A stretch of 64,000 nt of DNA, taken from the NCBI GenBank assembly GCA_037042915.1, contig CM073200.1:3468832-3532831 (forward strand). Direction: 5' to 3'. The translations under genes were made by a program, and so were the position numbers. This DNA is from Auricularia sp. M13 (taxonomy: Eukaryota > Basidiomycota > Agaricomycetes > Auriculariales > Auriculariaceae). A model generated the notes under the pieces. It saw only the letters and a list, made by a program, of their open reading frames with translations, ran no database searches and was not told where the DNA came from. Positions 9,501-20,275 of this stretch are shown here, piece by piece. How positions within the stretch are numbered: the first letter of the stretch is position 1; every line of letters begins with the position of its first letter.

Positions 9501-11602
9501 CTCGCAGATCTCTTGACGAGTCTAGGTATAGTAATCAGCAAGCGAACTGTCGCGAATAACAGACACACCTGTGCCCAGAGGAGAGGGCGAACCCCAGGCG
9601 GAAGTGGCCGACGGGTTGTGGTGATAGGACAGTCTGCCTCAAAGGCCGTCCAATCCCGCTTCTTTGCAGGCGGTTGAGTCTTGCCGGGCGCCGTAGGATT
9701 GTCTTCAGCTGCTGGCCAGACATCTGGGGTTGGTGGCAAAGCACCATCTACAGCTGCAGCATCGGCGCCTGGCGGAAAGGTTCGACCTACAGCCACAGCC
9801 TCTGCGCCTGGCCGGATTGTGCTGTCAGCGCCCGCTAAACTAGGTCTCTGCCTTGAAAGTCCTTTTCTTGGTGTAGACGAGTCGCGATGCGCAAGTACCG
9901 GCCTATTCGCTGCCGATGAAATAGGTTTGCTAAGTCGCAAGGGAGGGATCCGAATCATGACACGCTGTTTCTTGTCTTCCTCCTTGTTCACGAGGGCTCG
10001 TTTCTGCGCGCGAGTCAGGCGAGGCAAGTCTTCTATGTCATCATGCTTTCGTTTGGTTGAGGGTGCAGTGGGCAAAGTAGATGGGCGAGCAAAGGGCTTC
10101 GTTGGTGGAGTTGCTGTCGAAGACTCGCTATCCTCCGGCTGTGGTGGCGTTACGATAGTCGGTGGAAGACTGACGGATGGCGAGAAAGCGCGGACCATGG
10201 GTAAGCGAGGACCAGCGGGAGACGCGTCCGCAGCAATATCGATCGTAAGGTCCTCCTGAGCTGCCGCGCGAGCAGAGGCCGTCGCGACAGAATGTTGGGC
10301 AGGCAGCAGCGAAGACGCCGGCTCATTTCGTTCAGGAAGTGCCGACGCAGATGCGTTGGCAACGCCATGCTCAGCGTGTGTCGCAGCCGGGCGAGGTGGA
10401 GTCTCTGAGTGAACGGAGAAGCTGGATGGAGGGGAGAGCACGCGAAACATAGGAGAACAAGCTCCACCGATCGCTGTAGCTAAATCATCGCCCGCTGGAA
10501 CGTCGACTGGCCTGGCAATGTCATGGTGGGCGGTGGATTGTTGGGCAGGTGGCCGTAGATGTCTGCCATCACGGGGATCCAATAACGAGGGCAGAGCAGC
10601 AGATGGTGCGAGGGTCTGGTCAATCTCGTCGGTGCCTCCCTCCAATGGCAACACAGCATTAACGGCAGAGTTATCCTGCTCGTGGGTCTCCGTCCCCAGC
10701 CGCCTTCGTTTGCGCGGCATGGACTTGGGTGTGGGTAGGCCATTGTCAGGGGCGTCATTACGAGATCGTTTACGCGGGATAGACTTGGGCGTAAGCAGCC
10801 CTTTGGATGCATCTTGGACAGGCACCGGCGCGACAGGATGTTTACGGATGCTTCTTCGAGACGTGCTATGCGCAGCACGTTGAGTGTCGCCTGTCCGACC
10901 ATTAGCGACGCGGGCGCTCCTTCGTGGTGGTGTAACCGGAGGCTGGGGTGCGGGGCGCGGGCGCAACTTTCTTCTGGGCAGCGTGGTTTGCACGTCAGGT
11001 TTGCGTTTTGACGACCTTAAGCATCTTGATGAAGGATGCGGAACGTGTGGAACCTTCACGCTCCGAGTCTTTCCTCCTCCGACTTTGCGCTTCTCGCTGG
11101 CACGCGTTGGGCACTTGCCCGCTTTGCTCTGGACCACGCGGATTATTTTGCTGACACCTCGCGGTTTGTACGGCGTTCCAACGTGCGAACAGCCTTGTCG
11201 CGACTTCTTGCAACCCTCACACCTCCCTGTCGTCCAAACGCACGGTATTCCAGCCATCTGGCAACGAGTGCACTGCAAAAAAGTTAGTCCAATGCCCGCG
11301 CTACATTTGGGACGCGCCTGCGGGGGCTTCGAGGCAGGTGCCGTGGTCAACGCGTCCCGGGAGCGAGCCTTCGATTTCGATGAAGATTTGACCACACGTG
11401 AGGGTTTCTTCTTCTTCTTCCGAAATATAGCGAGTATACGAGAAAGATCGACAAGCTCATCTTCCGAGCCCAGTGGAGTCAGGGGAGACGGGGGAAGGTC
11501 CTGATGCTCGTCGAGGATCGGCGAAAACTGAGTCTCGACGCAAAGACCGGGCGACGCGGCAGAGACACCAGAACGACGAGCGGCGGTAGAGCCTTTGGCC
11601 AT
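6505..11602 (-). CDS. AlkB-like 2OG-Fe(II) dioxygenase with Cys-rich N-terminus and repeat tail (3' half possibly decayed)
   Basis: Exon 1 (9569-11602) codes a long disordered basic region with a Cys cluster, CTRCQMAGIPCVW followed by RCEGCKKSRQGC. The next exons (9412-9521, 9321-9365, 8995-9263, 8333-8937) join in perfect phase and read TRQEICETVPWFRTYQGGV, then KVCFQWVESQGRPWW, then paired Cys motifs (CARCKAP...CLNAAC; CQKCGR...CPKC). Downstream pieces between 8300 and 7080 encode FTLPNGRWALYHATWNVNLL, TQYFSQN, YVAGTDTT, SFNELLTAGYLEGQMM and EQGLGEDVAALSLGSPALM. The end is GDILVMHGAGIQEYYEHTV and FRIAATAR, the His and Arg of an AlkB-type active site. This order matches a family of agaricomycete AlkB-like proteins I recall. 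Frame breaks near 8050, 7520 and 7440 suggest decay or assembly errors. The role could be nucleic-acid demethylation, by family only. Confidence 0.65.
6610..6915 (-). repeat. Four tandem 75-84-bp units in the tail of the AlkB-like gene
   Basis: Four consecutive units encode variants of VDQAVRNEGLSQNVESN, joined by short hydrophobic spacers such as APMDLMGMVLF. The two central units are nearly identical at DNA level around cttcgttgcgc and gcctggtcaacca, while the outer two have drifted. They sit after the conserved end of the dioxygenase fold, so they are a lineage-specific extension of the C-terminal tail made by unequal duplication. Confidence 0.8.
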
Positions 11603-11888
11603 GTCGACAGTGCCGGAATTTGCGCCAGGCTGATGCGTAGTTCAGAAGGCGCCAGTGAGTTGACTCGAGAACGTGTAGCCAACGAGTCGCCGGAGCTCTC
11701 GGACGCAAGGGCACTGGGACTCTGAACCAGGCCGGGTACCCTGCGCTGCCAGGCTGGGTGGCAGAGGACGGGGGAAGACAGGCAAGGCAAAGCTCGAATC
11801 ACTCAGGCATCGGCAACCGCGGACCAGATGTTGTCCAGAATCCAGCCTACAAAGTCCGCACGCCTGTTTGGAGAACGTATGAGTTGCA

Positions 11889-11918
11889 GACAAAACCAAC
11901 CAACCAAACCAACCAAGC
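11889..11918 (+). repeat. Left arm of a 30-nt perfect inverted repeat (CCAA-rich)
   Basis: The arm begins gacaaaaccaaccaacc and ends aaccaagc. Its exact reverse complement is at 12983-13012. The irregular spacing of the CCAA units is the same in both arms, which a simple microsatellite would not be expected to reproduce. Confidence 0.8.
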
Positions 11919-12982
11919 CAACCAACCAAGGTCGGTTCATACGGATCAAAGTGCCCGACGCTTCGGCCGAGCTGCGAACGCTCCGGCGGCTGACTCGCTG
12001 TCGTCGCCCGGCCGGAAATTTGCGGCGACCCTTTTCATTCCCCACATTTTTCGTCGTCGTCGCTGTCGTGTCACCGCTCTTGCTGCCGCCGCCGCCGCCG
12101 CGACACTACCCGCGCCCAAGAACGCGCAGTCAAAGGCTATCGCAGCCTTTCCTGCCCCCGGCTGGCGCGGGCTGGCTGTCCGGCAGCGTTGGCCTGCCGC
12201 ATTAATGGCTGCTCGCTGTGCGCGCTGCGCTTCCCCGCGCCCATCACACTTTCTATCGGCTGCGGCCGCTCTACTCCCCCACCCCCCTTTTTTTTTCAGT
12301 TGCGTTTGACCTCGCATGTGCGCACGGCCGGAGATCAGCATCGTCCAACTCCCCAAATGCCCCCAACCCATGGCCAGCTCATAATCAACTATTGCACTGT
12401 GCTTCCCTTTGCTACTTATATCGCAATACTAGCATCCGACCTTCTAACTTCGATGTCACTGACGCGCTGGTGAATCTCGGGCGTGCTTTATCCTATAGGC
12501 TGCCCCAACGCGCTCGAGTATCCGCATGTTCCTCGACGCCCAGCGATACTAGTAACCGGGTCGTCTCTCTCATGCAAGCAGGACACGGGTTAGCGAGTCT
12601 GCAGTTGTTCGTGTTCTTGGGCCTTACAATCGATGTGCTGGATGACGTTGTCAGTCCGCCGTTGTCAGTTGACTGCAGTGAAAGACGTGGTATGGAATGG
12701 CCTCATGCTATACATGACTCAGATCATGTTCGTCTTGTGCGGGACCCCTCCGTGGCAGGTCGTTTTCTAGTTATTGAGCGTTGAGCTGCTCAGGTACCCT
12801 CGACTTGACCCCCGAGTGCTCGGCCCGAATGCTCGGTGCAGCTTCCGTTTTGCCTCCGTGAGAGTCCTCCATACAATACGCGAAGGACAAGTTCCTTGAA
12901 TTTAGAGGGAGCACGTCATAACGGTCAAAGACTGAAGCTTGTGGGACCGAAATATTTCTCCACAATATTTGGTTGTTGGTTA

Positions 12983-13012
12983 GCTTGGTTGGTTTGGTTG
13001 GTTGGTTTTGTC
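12983..13012 (-). repeat. Right arm of the 30-nt perfect inverted repeat
   Basis: This is the reverse complement of 11889-11918, with 1064 bp between the arms. Bases further inward (taaccaacaacc against caaccaaccaa) are similar but not identical. No target-site duplication is evident outside the arms. It may mark a degenerate non-autonomous element or a pair of expanded CCAA tracts. Confidence 0.8.
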
Positions 13013-13428
13013 CGGATCTCCGACGTTGTGCCTGTTTGTCTTCTACTTCCCGCGGTGCCGTCGATGGCGCCCCCGCCGCCCGGGCTGCATGCGCTACATA
13101 GCTGTCGCCTCCTGCAACGGGTTTGATATGGCAATTCCGCCAGCCTCCAGCCCAGTTTTCAATGGCTATCAGGATACCTGCCAGTCGTTCGCCGCAAGTC
13201 GCAGGAGCGCCTCCTGCACCCTCATCTTGCTTGCGTGATGCTGCTTGTTCCATGCGGTCCTTTCTGTTGCTGCTAGTAAAGCGGAGAAGCGCTCTGGCCC
13301 CTTGCTGCCGTCTCCGCAAGAGTCAGCCTAAAGCAACCGGGACTGCTGCCTCATGTTTCCCTGCTCAGTCCGAGCGTCCATCCGTCGACCACAGGGCCCA
13401 TAGCAACAACAACTAGTGCTGGTTTTCA

Positions 13429-16194
13429 ATGTCCAAGCCTCTTTGCCGCTTCTATCAGGAAAACAAGTGCAGGAATGGTGCGAACTGCCAGTTCCGCCAT
13501 GGCAGTCGCATCGCTCCGTCACTTGGTCCTGGCAGTTCGCGCATTTCTACTGCCGCGCCAAAGCCGCCATGCATATTCTGGGCATCAGGTCGTTGTATGA
13601 AAGGACAGAACTGCGAGTTCTCGCATGCTGCTCTACAGCCAGCTTTGCTGCCAAGTCGTCCCTCGCAACAGCTCTGCAAGTTCTTCTTGCAGGGCAGGTG
13701 CGCGGCAGGAGATGGATGCACATTTGTGCACGCGCCTACAGCTCTTGATCCATCGCCAGTTCTACCCCAAGCTGCAGAGCCTGCGCTGCGCTCTCCGGCT
13801 TCTCCATTGGCCCAGGTACCTTGCAAATTTTTTGCTCAAGGACGCTGCACAGCGGCACAATGCCCGTTCTTACATGCTGATTCACCCGCTATCGTTGTCG
13901 CACAGGTTCGTTGATTAGTCCGGTTATGACATGGCTCGTTGAGAATGCTGTCGTAGCGCCCATCGCAATCCACACCGGCCTCTGGCGATCCTCCGATTCT
14001 TGCTCCCCCTTTTCTAGAGCAGCCCGAGCCAGATGTCCAGATGGAATGGCAGGACTGGCGGCCTATAACTGGCACGCATGTCCGCGTGCGATATGGCGAC
14101 GGTGGCGCCGTACAGGAGGTTATGACTGCCTTCGACTCCACGAGAGTTTTGCTCGCGAATCTCCCGCTGGACGTGTCTGAAGACGACGTGCAGCATCTAG
14201 TGGCGAATTTTGGAGACGTCCAAGATGTCACCGTCTACGCTGGGAATGCCAATACCGGGAAGACGACCGCGTTGGCCGAGTTCGACTCGTGCATGAGCGC
14301 GTCGAACGCCGCCGTCGCGCTCTCGGGCACCTCTATCACTTCTTCTTCTGGCTCCACGTCGATAATCGCTGCTTCAGTCCAGCCTAGAGCGGGAGAACGG
14401 GGCTCGGCGACGCTCAGGAGCAACAGCGTCAAGCTAACTTTCCACGCGCCGTCGAAGGTCGCATATGCCCACTACCACAACATCCGACGCGCCAAACAAG
14501 AGGCCGAGCGCCTGAACGGCCTGAAATTCAATAATCGTTTGGTGTCTGCGAAGTTCCAGAAGCCGACGGCGGGCCAGATCGAGTCCTTCACGGTGGTGAT
14601 TGGCAGCCTCCCCGTCGACGCCTCGAAAGAGCACGTGAAGCGCTTTACCCGCGCTGCGCATGTGGACGTTGCTGCCGCTTCGTACGATGAATATACCGGG
14701 CTGCTCCGCCTGCGGTCTACCCTGCAACAGTTCGGTGCATTGGAGAGTCTGGAGACGCAGCCAGCAATGCCTGGCGCGACGAAGCTGAAGGCGCTCGCGC
14801 GTTTCTCCACTCCCGCGGCCGCGGAGGAGGCCACGAAATCGCTGAATGGCAAGCAGCAGCAGTTCTTAGGGAAGAGTCCACTGTGGATCGAGCGGATTTT
14901 CTCTGTCAAGTACCCGGTGCCGCGAGGACTGTACATGGCGATCAAGGACCAGGTCGGGCTTTTGGAACTCGAGCAGAGCGCCGACGAGACCGCGGCCAAG
15001 ATTCGGGTGTACGACGTGGACTCAGATGGGAAGGCTGTCGACCCTGTCACTGTCCGCGTTTACTGCGACGAGCCCAAGCCGCTCGGCCGCCTGAAGATGG
15101 CGGTCGAGCAGCTGCTAGCTGGGGAGAAGTGGACGGACGATGCCGGCACTGGGGTCTGGGACGACTGTTTCCTCGAGGCGTCGGGCGAAGGACTGCTCGC
15201 CGAAGCTGTCGCTGCGGGCAAGGCCTTTGCGCGCTGCGACGCGCGACGTCGATGCGTGCTTCTTTATGGCGCTCCTGATGATCGCAAGGCACTGAAGCAA
15301 CGGCTTCAGCGTGGCCTCAACAAGCTCAAGGAGCACCGAGGCGTCCTCCCTCTCGATCGCAAAGCCACCCGCCGCCTTGTCACCGGCGGACTAGCCCGCG
15401 TTCAAGCATTCTACGGGCTCGAAAACGTCAAATACAACGTGTCTGCTCGTACTCTCGAGGTTCGCGCGGAGGACGTCGACCTGGACACTGTGCGCCAGCT
15501 ACTCAACGACCCCGGGAGCGTCGTCCAGGACGCGCAATCCATCAGCAGCGAGGGAGGAGTTGAATGCCCGATCTGCTTTTGCGACGTCACCAAGCCCGCG
15601 ACGTTGGCGTGCGGTCACAGCTACTGCGCGGGCTGCATCCAGCACTACATGTCGTCAGCAGCGAGCGGGGACACCTTCCCAATGACCTGTCTGGCGCAGG
15701 ACGGGCGGTGCGGCGTCCCCATCGCCGCGAAGGATCTTGCGCGGCTCATGAAGCCCGGGGACCAAGATAAGCTGACGCAGGCGTCGTTCCTCGCGCACAC
15801 GCGCGCTCGCCCGGCCGAGTTCAAGTACTGCCCGACGGCCGACTGCCCCGAGCTTTACCGCCCGACTGCAGAGGGCACGATGCTGCAGTGCCCGAGCTGT
15901 CTGACCGACATCTGCTCCGCGTGCCACACCGAGTTCCACGACGGCTACACCTGCGCGGGCTACCGCGAGATGAAGTCTGGGCGCGGCGGCGACGAGTCCT
16001 TCCGGCTCTGGAGGGAGCAGCACTTCGTACAAGCATGCCCTGGTTGTGGGACGTTGCTCGACAAGTACGAGGGCTGCAACCACGTAACGTGCGTTGTGTG
16101 CAAGACGCACATGTGCTGGAAGTGCTTGGGCGTGTTCGGGAGCAGCGAGATTTACGAGCACATGAGGATAAAACACGGGAATATCTACGGATGA
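13429..16194 (+). CDS. CCCH zinc-finger / RRM / RBR E3 ubiquitin ligase
   Basis: Two exons (13429-13905 and 13957-16194) join in phase 0 to give 904 aa. The N-terminus has four CCCH fingers, for example CRFYQENKCRNGANCQFRH and CKFFAQGRCTAAQCPFLH. Then come RNA-recognition-like folds (TRVLLANLPLDVSEDDV; SFTVVIGSLPVDASKEHV). The last 200 residues form a RING-IBR-RING unit: RING1 starts CPICFCDVTKPATLACGHSY, the IBR has CPSCLTDICSACHTEFHDGY, and RING2 has CPGCGTLLDKYEGCNHVTC, whose Cys after the GCNHVT turn is the thioester type. RBR ligases move ubiquitin through that Cys. The mix of RNA-binding and RBR domains resembles the C-terminal part of plant DEAH11/12-like proteins and suggests an RNA-linked ubiquitin ligase. 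Targets are unknown. Confidence 0.85.
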
Positions 16195-16959
16195 GCGATG
16201 GTGAGTGGTTTTAGTTATTGCTGTGGTGCAAACAGCTAATGGCCTGTGTCAACTTGGATAAGCTTGGATAAGCCTTGTGCGTTTGAACTTCATTGTGAAT
16301 GGTTTGCTCGGAATGGCCCCATGGTCGCTTCAGTTGTTGTACGCCAGTTGTTGGCAGTATGTATAAAAATCGCAATTGCATTGGCACGCTCTACTACACG
16401 CTGCAGGCCAGCACGCAAGGTCTAGTGCGGGTGGTTCTTGTGGTGCTCTGGAAACATAGTCAGCCAAGGCCGTAGGACACGAGGCAGGCGGAGTGCACTC
16501 ACTCAAGTGCACTGTTCAGATTGCAAGTTAGCTAGAGTCAGAGCAGGCCAAGAACGACACGCACTGTTGTAGTCGATGGTGTATCCCAGGCCGAAAATGG
16601 CAAGGATCCCCCAGAGCAGCGGTGCGCCGCTCGCGTTCTTGCCATCGACATAGCGCGCCTTGAGGCCGCGGACGGCGGGCTGGGGCGCGCGGCCCTTGGG
16701 CAGCTTGGAGTAGAACTCGACGAGCGGGGCCAGCGAGGCGCCTTGGCCGCTGGACTGGATGGCTGGGCGTCAGCTGGCGCAGCGAGCGCAGACGGCGGCG
16801 GCGACGCACGACCGAGTTCGGGGTCGCGATTTTGGGCGGGACAAGGTTCGAGAGCGCGCGGCGCGCAACGGAGGGGTTCATCGTCAACGACGGTTCGGGA
16901 GCAGAATCGGGCGGAGTTCCAGGCTTTCGACGCCGACACCGCGACCATCGACGGCGACC
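16195..16959. other. Intergenic region upstream of BUD6
   Basis: Minus-strand frames here (16528-17100) are antisense shadows of the BUD6 5' region and do not resemble a protein family. The segment holds the 3' end of the RBR gene and the promoter and 5' leader of BUD6. No TATA box is convincing. Confidence 0.45.
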
Positions 16960-19900
16960 ATGGCCAGCCAGAGCCCCGTCGCCGGCGCCCAAAGGTCCTC
17001 GCACCGCTCGTCCGACCGCAGAGGGGGGTCCAGCCGCTCCGCCTCGTCGGTGAGCGTCCCCGTTATCCCCGCCCAGCCTCGTCGCTGACTTGACGCACAA
17101 AGCACGCGCCCGCCGTCGAGTCTGCAGTGACCAGGCTGCTCGTTGCCATCAAGCAGCTGCTCGAGGCGCTGACGCTATGGAGCACGCTCAAGATGACCGA
17201 AAACCAAGTCAGCGACGTCTACGTGCGCCTGGGTAACGACTTTAACGCTGCTGTCGCCGCATTCAGCGCCTACGGCATCGACATGAGGTGCGTGCGTTGA
17301 CGCGTCAGTCGTAGGGTGCTGACCCATCCGCCCGCAGCGAGCTGCTGTCTGTGCCCGACGACCTGCGCGGCGTCCTGGAGCAATGTCTAGGCGAAGAGGC
17401 CAACCCGACCAACCTCGACCAGTACCTGCCCACCGTCCGCCAGATAATCACAAACCTGCTGCAGGGCCTGCGAAGTAAACAGTCCATATACCGCAGGACT
17501 GTCGCAGACAAAGAACCCAGTGGCTCCGACAGACACTCCACGCGCTCTTCGAGAGGCACAGTCGATTCCATCGACCGCAATTCCTCGGTAGAGTCTCGCT
17601 CCGCCCGCTCTGGCTCCAGTCGACGCGCCCAAGCGATGTCTTCTCATTCTCAGACTGCCTCTGAAGACGGCCGCTTTGTCGGAGGCTTCGCGCCAGTGCT
17701 CGAAGAGGAGCAACCTGCCAGTGCTGTGCCTCGCAGAACATCCGCCGCGACCTCGCATTCACGTTCTTCCCCCTTGTCTGCCAGTGCTGATCCGGAAGAT
17801 ACACGCTCTCCTCGTACGCCGCGGTCGGCGTCTCGAACGCTGTCTGAGGAAAATGCTTTCATTCCGCCGCCTCCGCCTGTGCCCCAGCCTCACGTTCCTG
17901 CCGATGTGAAACGATTTTCTCTGTCTGACAATCCCGTGCCGCCGTCTCCCATGCTAGGTCCCGACGTCGTGGTCGAGGCTGCTTCTCCAAAGACTGCTTC
18001 TATTCCAAATGGACGGCCGCCTTCACGTTCCGGCACGGCGACTCCGCCGCCGCCCACTCCGCCAATAGACCAGGCCAGCACCATGCAGAGCTCATTGGCT
18101 GCTCAGAACTCCTTGGCTGCGTTGAAGCGTTCAGAGGCGCTTGAACGTCGAGCGTCGAAACGTTTCTCTACCTACACATTCTCGAAGATGACCGGTATGA
18201 AGGACAAAGGCGCGGGCAGACTGGCAGCTGGCAATCTGTCTCTTACTCCTGGAGACCTCGAGGTCTTGGCTGAAGGCGACGAAGACGGTCAGGCTGCTAA
18301 GAGGGCTGGCGCGCCAGAGAGCAGTACCCGCCGAAGCAACAGCTTACGACGTCAACGGTCAGTCCCGCAGCCCATACCTGAAGCTGTGGAGTCGCCGCCA
18401 CCCGTACCCCCAATTCCGCCTTCTACCGTAGAACCACCTTCTGCGTCCACCGACGCACAGTCGTCCGCTCAGACAGTCCCGAGCCCGGCGACGCCAGACG
18501 GCCCGATGAGCGTCTTCCTCCAAGTGGGCAGACAGGTCAAGAAGGTCTCGATAGAACCCGGGCTCTCCTTTTCGTCGTTGCGCATGCTCTTCATGGATAG
18601 GTTCTCGTACAACCCCGGACAGGACAACTTTCCCGAAATATACATACGAGATCCTGCGAGTGGCGTGCAGTACGAGCTGGAGGACATATCCGAGGTCAAG
18701 AACAAGTGTTTGCTTTCGCTGAATATTGAACGTGAGTTTTCCATTCCCACTGTCATAGTGTCGTTTTCTGAAGATGTCATGCAGCCCTCGACCAGATAAA
18801 ACAGCATATCGATTTGCAGATTGGTACACTGTCCCAGGAGCTGAAGGACTTGAAGATGTCGCTCAACACTGCACGGCGGCTGTCCATACCTCCGCCGTCC
18901 ATGTCGACCCCAGCGCTTCCGTCGCCGTCGACGACCTCGTCGCGACCGTCAGAAGAGCAGCTTCAGCGGTTCGCTCGGAGGATGTCGCGTATGCCTGCCG
19001 ACGGGGCCGCTGCGGGCAGCGCCGCTCCCGCCTTGCCGCTGGTACCGCAGTCCACGGGCGGGACGCTGTCGGACGCCCAGAGCTCGCGCATTGTTAACGA
19101 CCTGCGCACGCACTTCGACGAGGTCGGCAATTTGCGGCGGGACTTGGGCGTGCTGCGGCAGCTCTACACGGACTTCATGTCGTCCACCAAGGAGTCGCTG
19201 GGCACGCTCCGCTCGCAGGCGGCGACCGTCAAGCAGCTCGCGGACAGCAAAGTCGGTGGCGCGCGCGGGTTCATCGACTCGGGCAAAGCGAACCTCGACA
19301 GCCGCAGCCAGACTGTGCTCACGAAGGTCGAGGAGCTGCAGGACACCGTCGAGGCGCTCAAGGACGACGTGCTGAAGCGGCACGTGACGCCGAAGCTGCT
19401 GGTGATGAAGAAGCTCAAGGTCGACATCGAGGAGAGCGCGGCGGAGCTGGAGAGCCTCAAGGAGACGATCAAGACCGTCAAGCCGATGTGGAAGAAGACG
19501 TGGGAGGAGGAGCTGCAGAACATCGTCGAGGAGCAGCAGTTCCTCTCCCACCAGGAGGAGTTCCTCGGCGACCTGCTCGAGGACCACAAGGCCGTCTCCG
19601 AGGTATACGGACACGTCGAGAAGGTCATCAGCCTGCGCGGCAGCCAGTCCGGGCGCGCCGGCGTGCGCGCGGCGTTCCGCCCGCCGCCGCCCGAGGAGGG
19701 CGGCGGTGGCGGGTTCAGCACGGTCATGCTCGAGCTCAAGGGCGCGCAGGTCGACCCCGAGAAACGCATGAAAGCCATCGAGGCCAGCCAGCGCTCGCGC
19801 CAGAAGGAGGCCGCGGCGCGCTCAGACGAGTTCCAGGACGAGCTGCACTCGTTCGTCAAGGATCGCAAGCTCAAGATGACCGGCGGCGCGGAGGAGGTGG

Positions 19901-19986
19901 AGCGCATCCGCCAAAAGCGCCAGGAGGCCACGCTCCGTGCTATGTTCAACGGCGGGACTGGCTCCCCGTCGAGCCCGCCGCCGTGA
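16960..19986 (+). CDS. BUD6: Bud6/Aip3, actin-interacting polarity factor
   Basis: Four exons (16960-17049, 17103-17287, 17338-18731, 18785-19986) close in frame as 956 aa. Near the N-terminus is VTRLLVAIKQLLEALTLWS with NQVSDVYVRLGNDFNAAV. A long Ser/Pro-rich linker follows. The AIP3 domain begins at VFLQVGRQVKKVSIEPGLSF and contains FPEIYIRDPASGVQYELEDI; the third junction restores NIEPLDQIKQHIDLQIGTLS, as in homologues I recall. The C-terminal third is strongly coiled-coil (VEELQDTVEALKDDVLKRHV). Bud6 binds actin monomers and formins and helps place actin cables at growing tips and septa. All introns have GT donors. Confidence 0.9.
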
Positions 19987-20275
19987 GCGCAGGACTCTTT
20001 TACTCGAGATGTTTTCTTTTCTCATGGTCATAGTCTCCCCCGAAGTACATACATACACATATTTGATCTGATCGCAGTGCGTTTTTGCTTTCATGTTGTG
20101 CAGTCTTTTTTGTTTCGCCTCCAAGTGCATCCACCCTATTCGAATCCTCCCCCATCATGCATCTTGTGCTAAATGCAATAATACATTAGCTACCCATCCA
20201 AATGACATTACAACCGCAAACATGTATCAACGTGTCTATCTACTCGATGGAATGGGAGGTTGCAATACTAGAGCT

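Larger units (their letters stand above)
11603..13428. other. Gene-poor divergent intergenic region
   Basis: This lies between the start of the minus-strand AlkB-like gene and the start of the plus-strand CCCH/RBR gene. It contains several GC-rich shadow frames, a CGCCGC-rich patch near 12080-12105, a pyrimidine run near 12280-12300, and the two arms of a perfect inverted repeat. No protein family could be recognised in either orientation. Confidence 0.5.

Noticed and set aside
14472-15050. Long antisense frames under the RBR ligase exon
   Set aside because: Shadows caused by high GC at third positions; no motifs, while the sense strand has clear RING-IBR-RING motifs.
16528-17100. 190-codon minus-strand frame before BUD6
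   Set aside because: Low-complexity basic composition, overlaps the proven BUD6 first exon, no family.
19164-19949. 261-codon antisense frame in BUD6
   Set aside because: Ser-rich mirror image of the coiled-coil coding strand.
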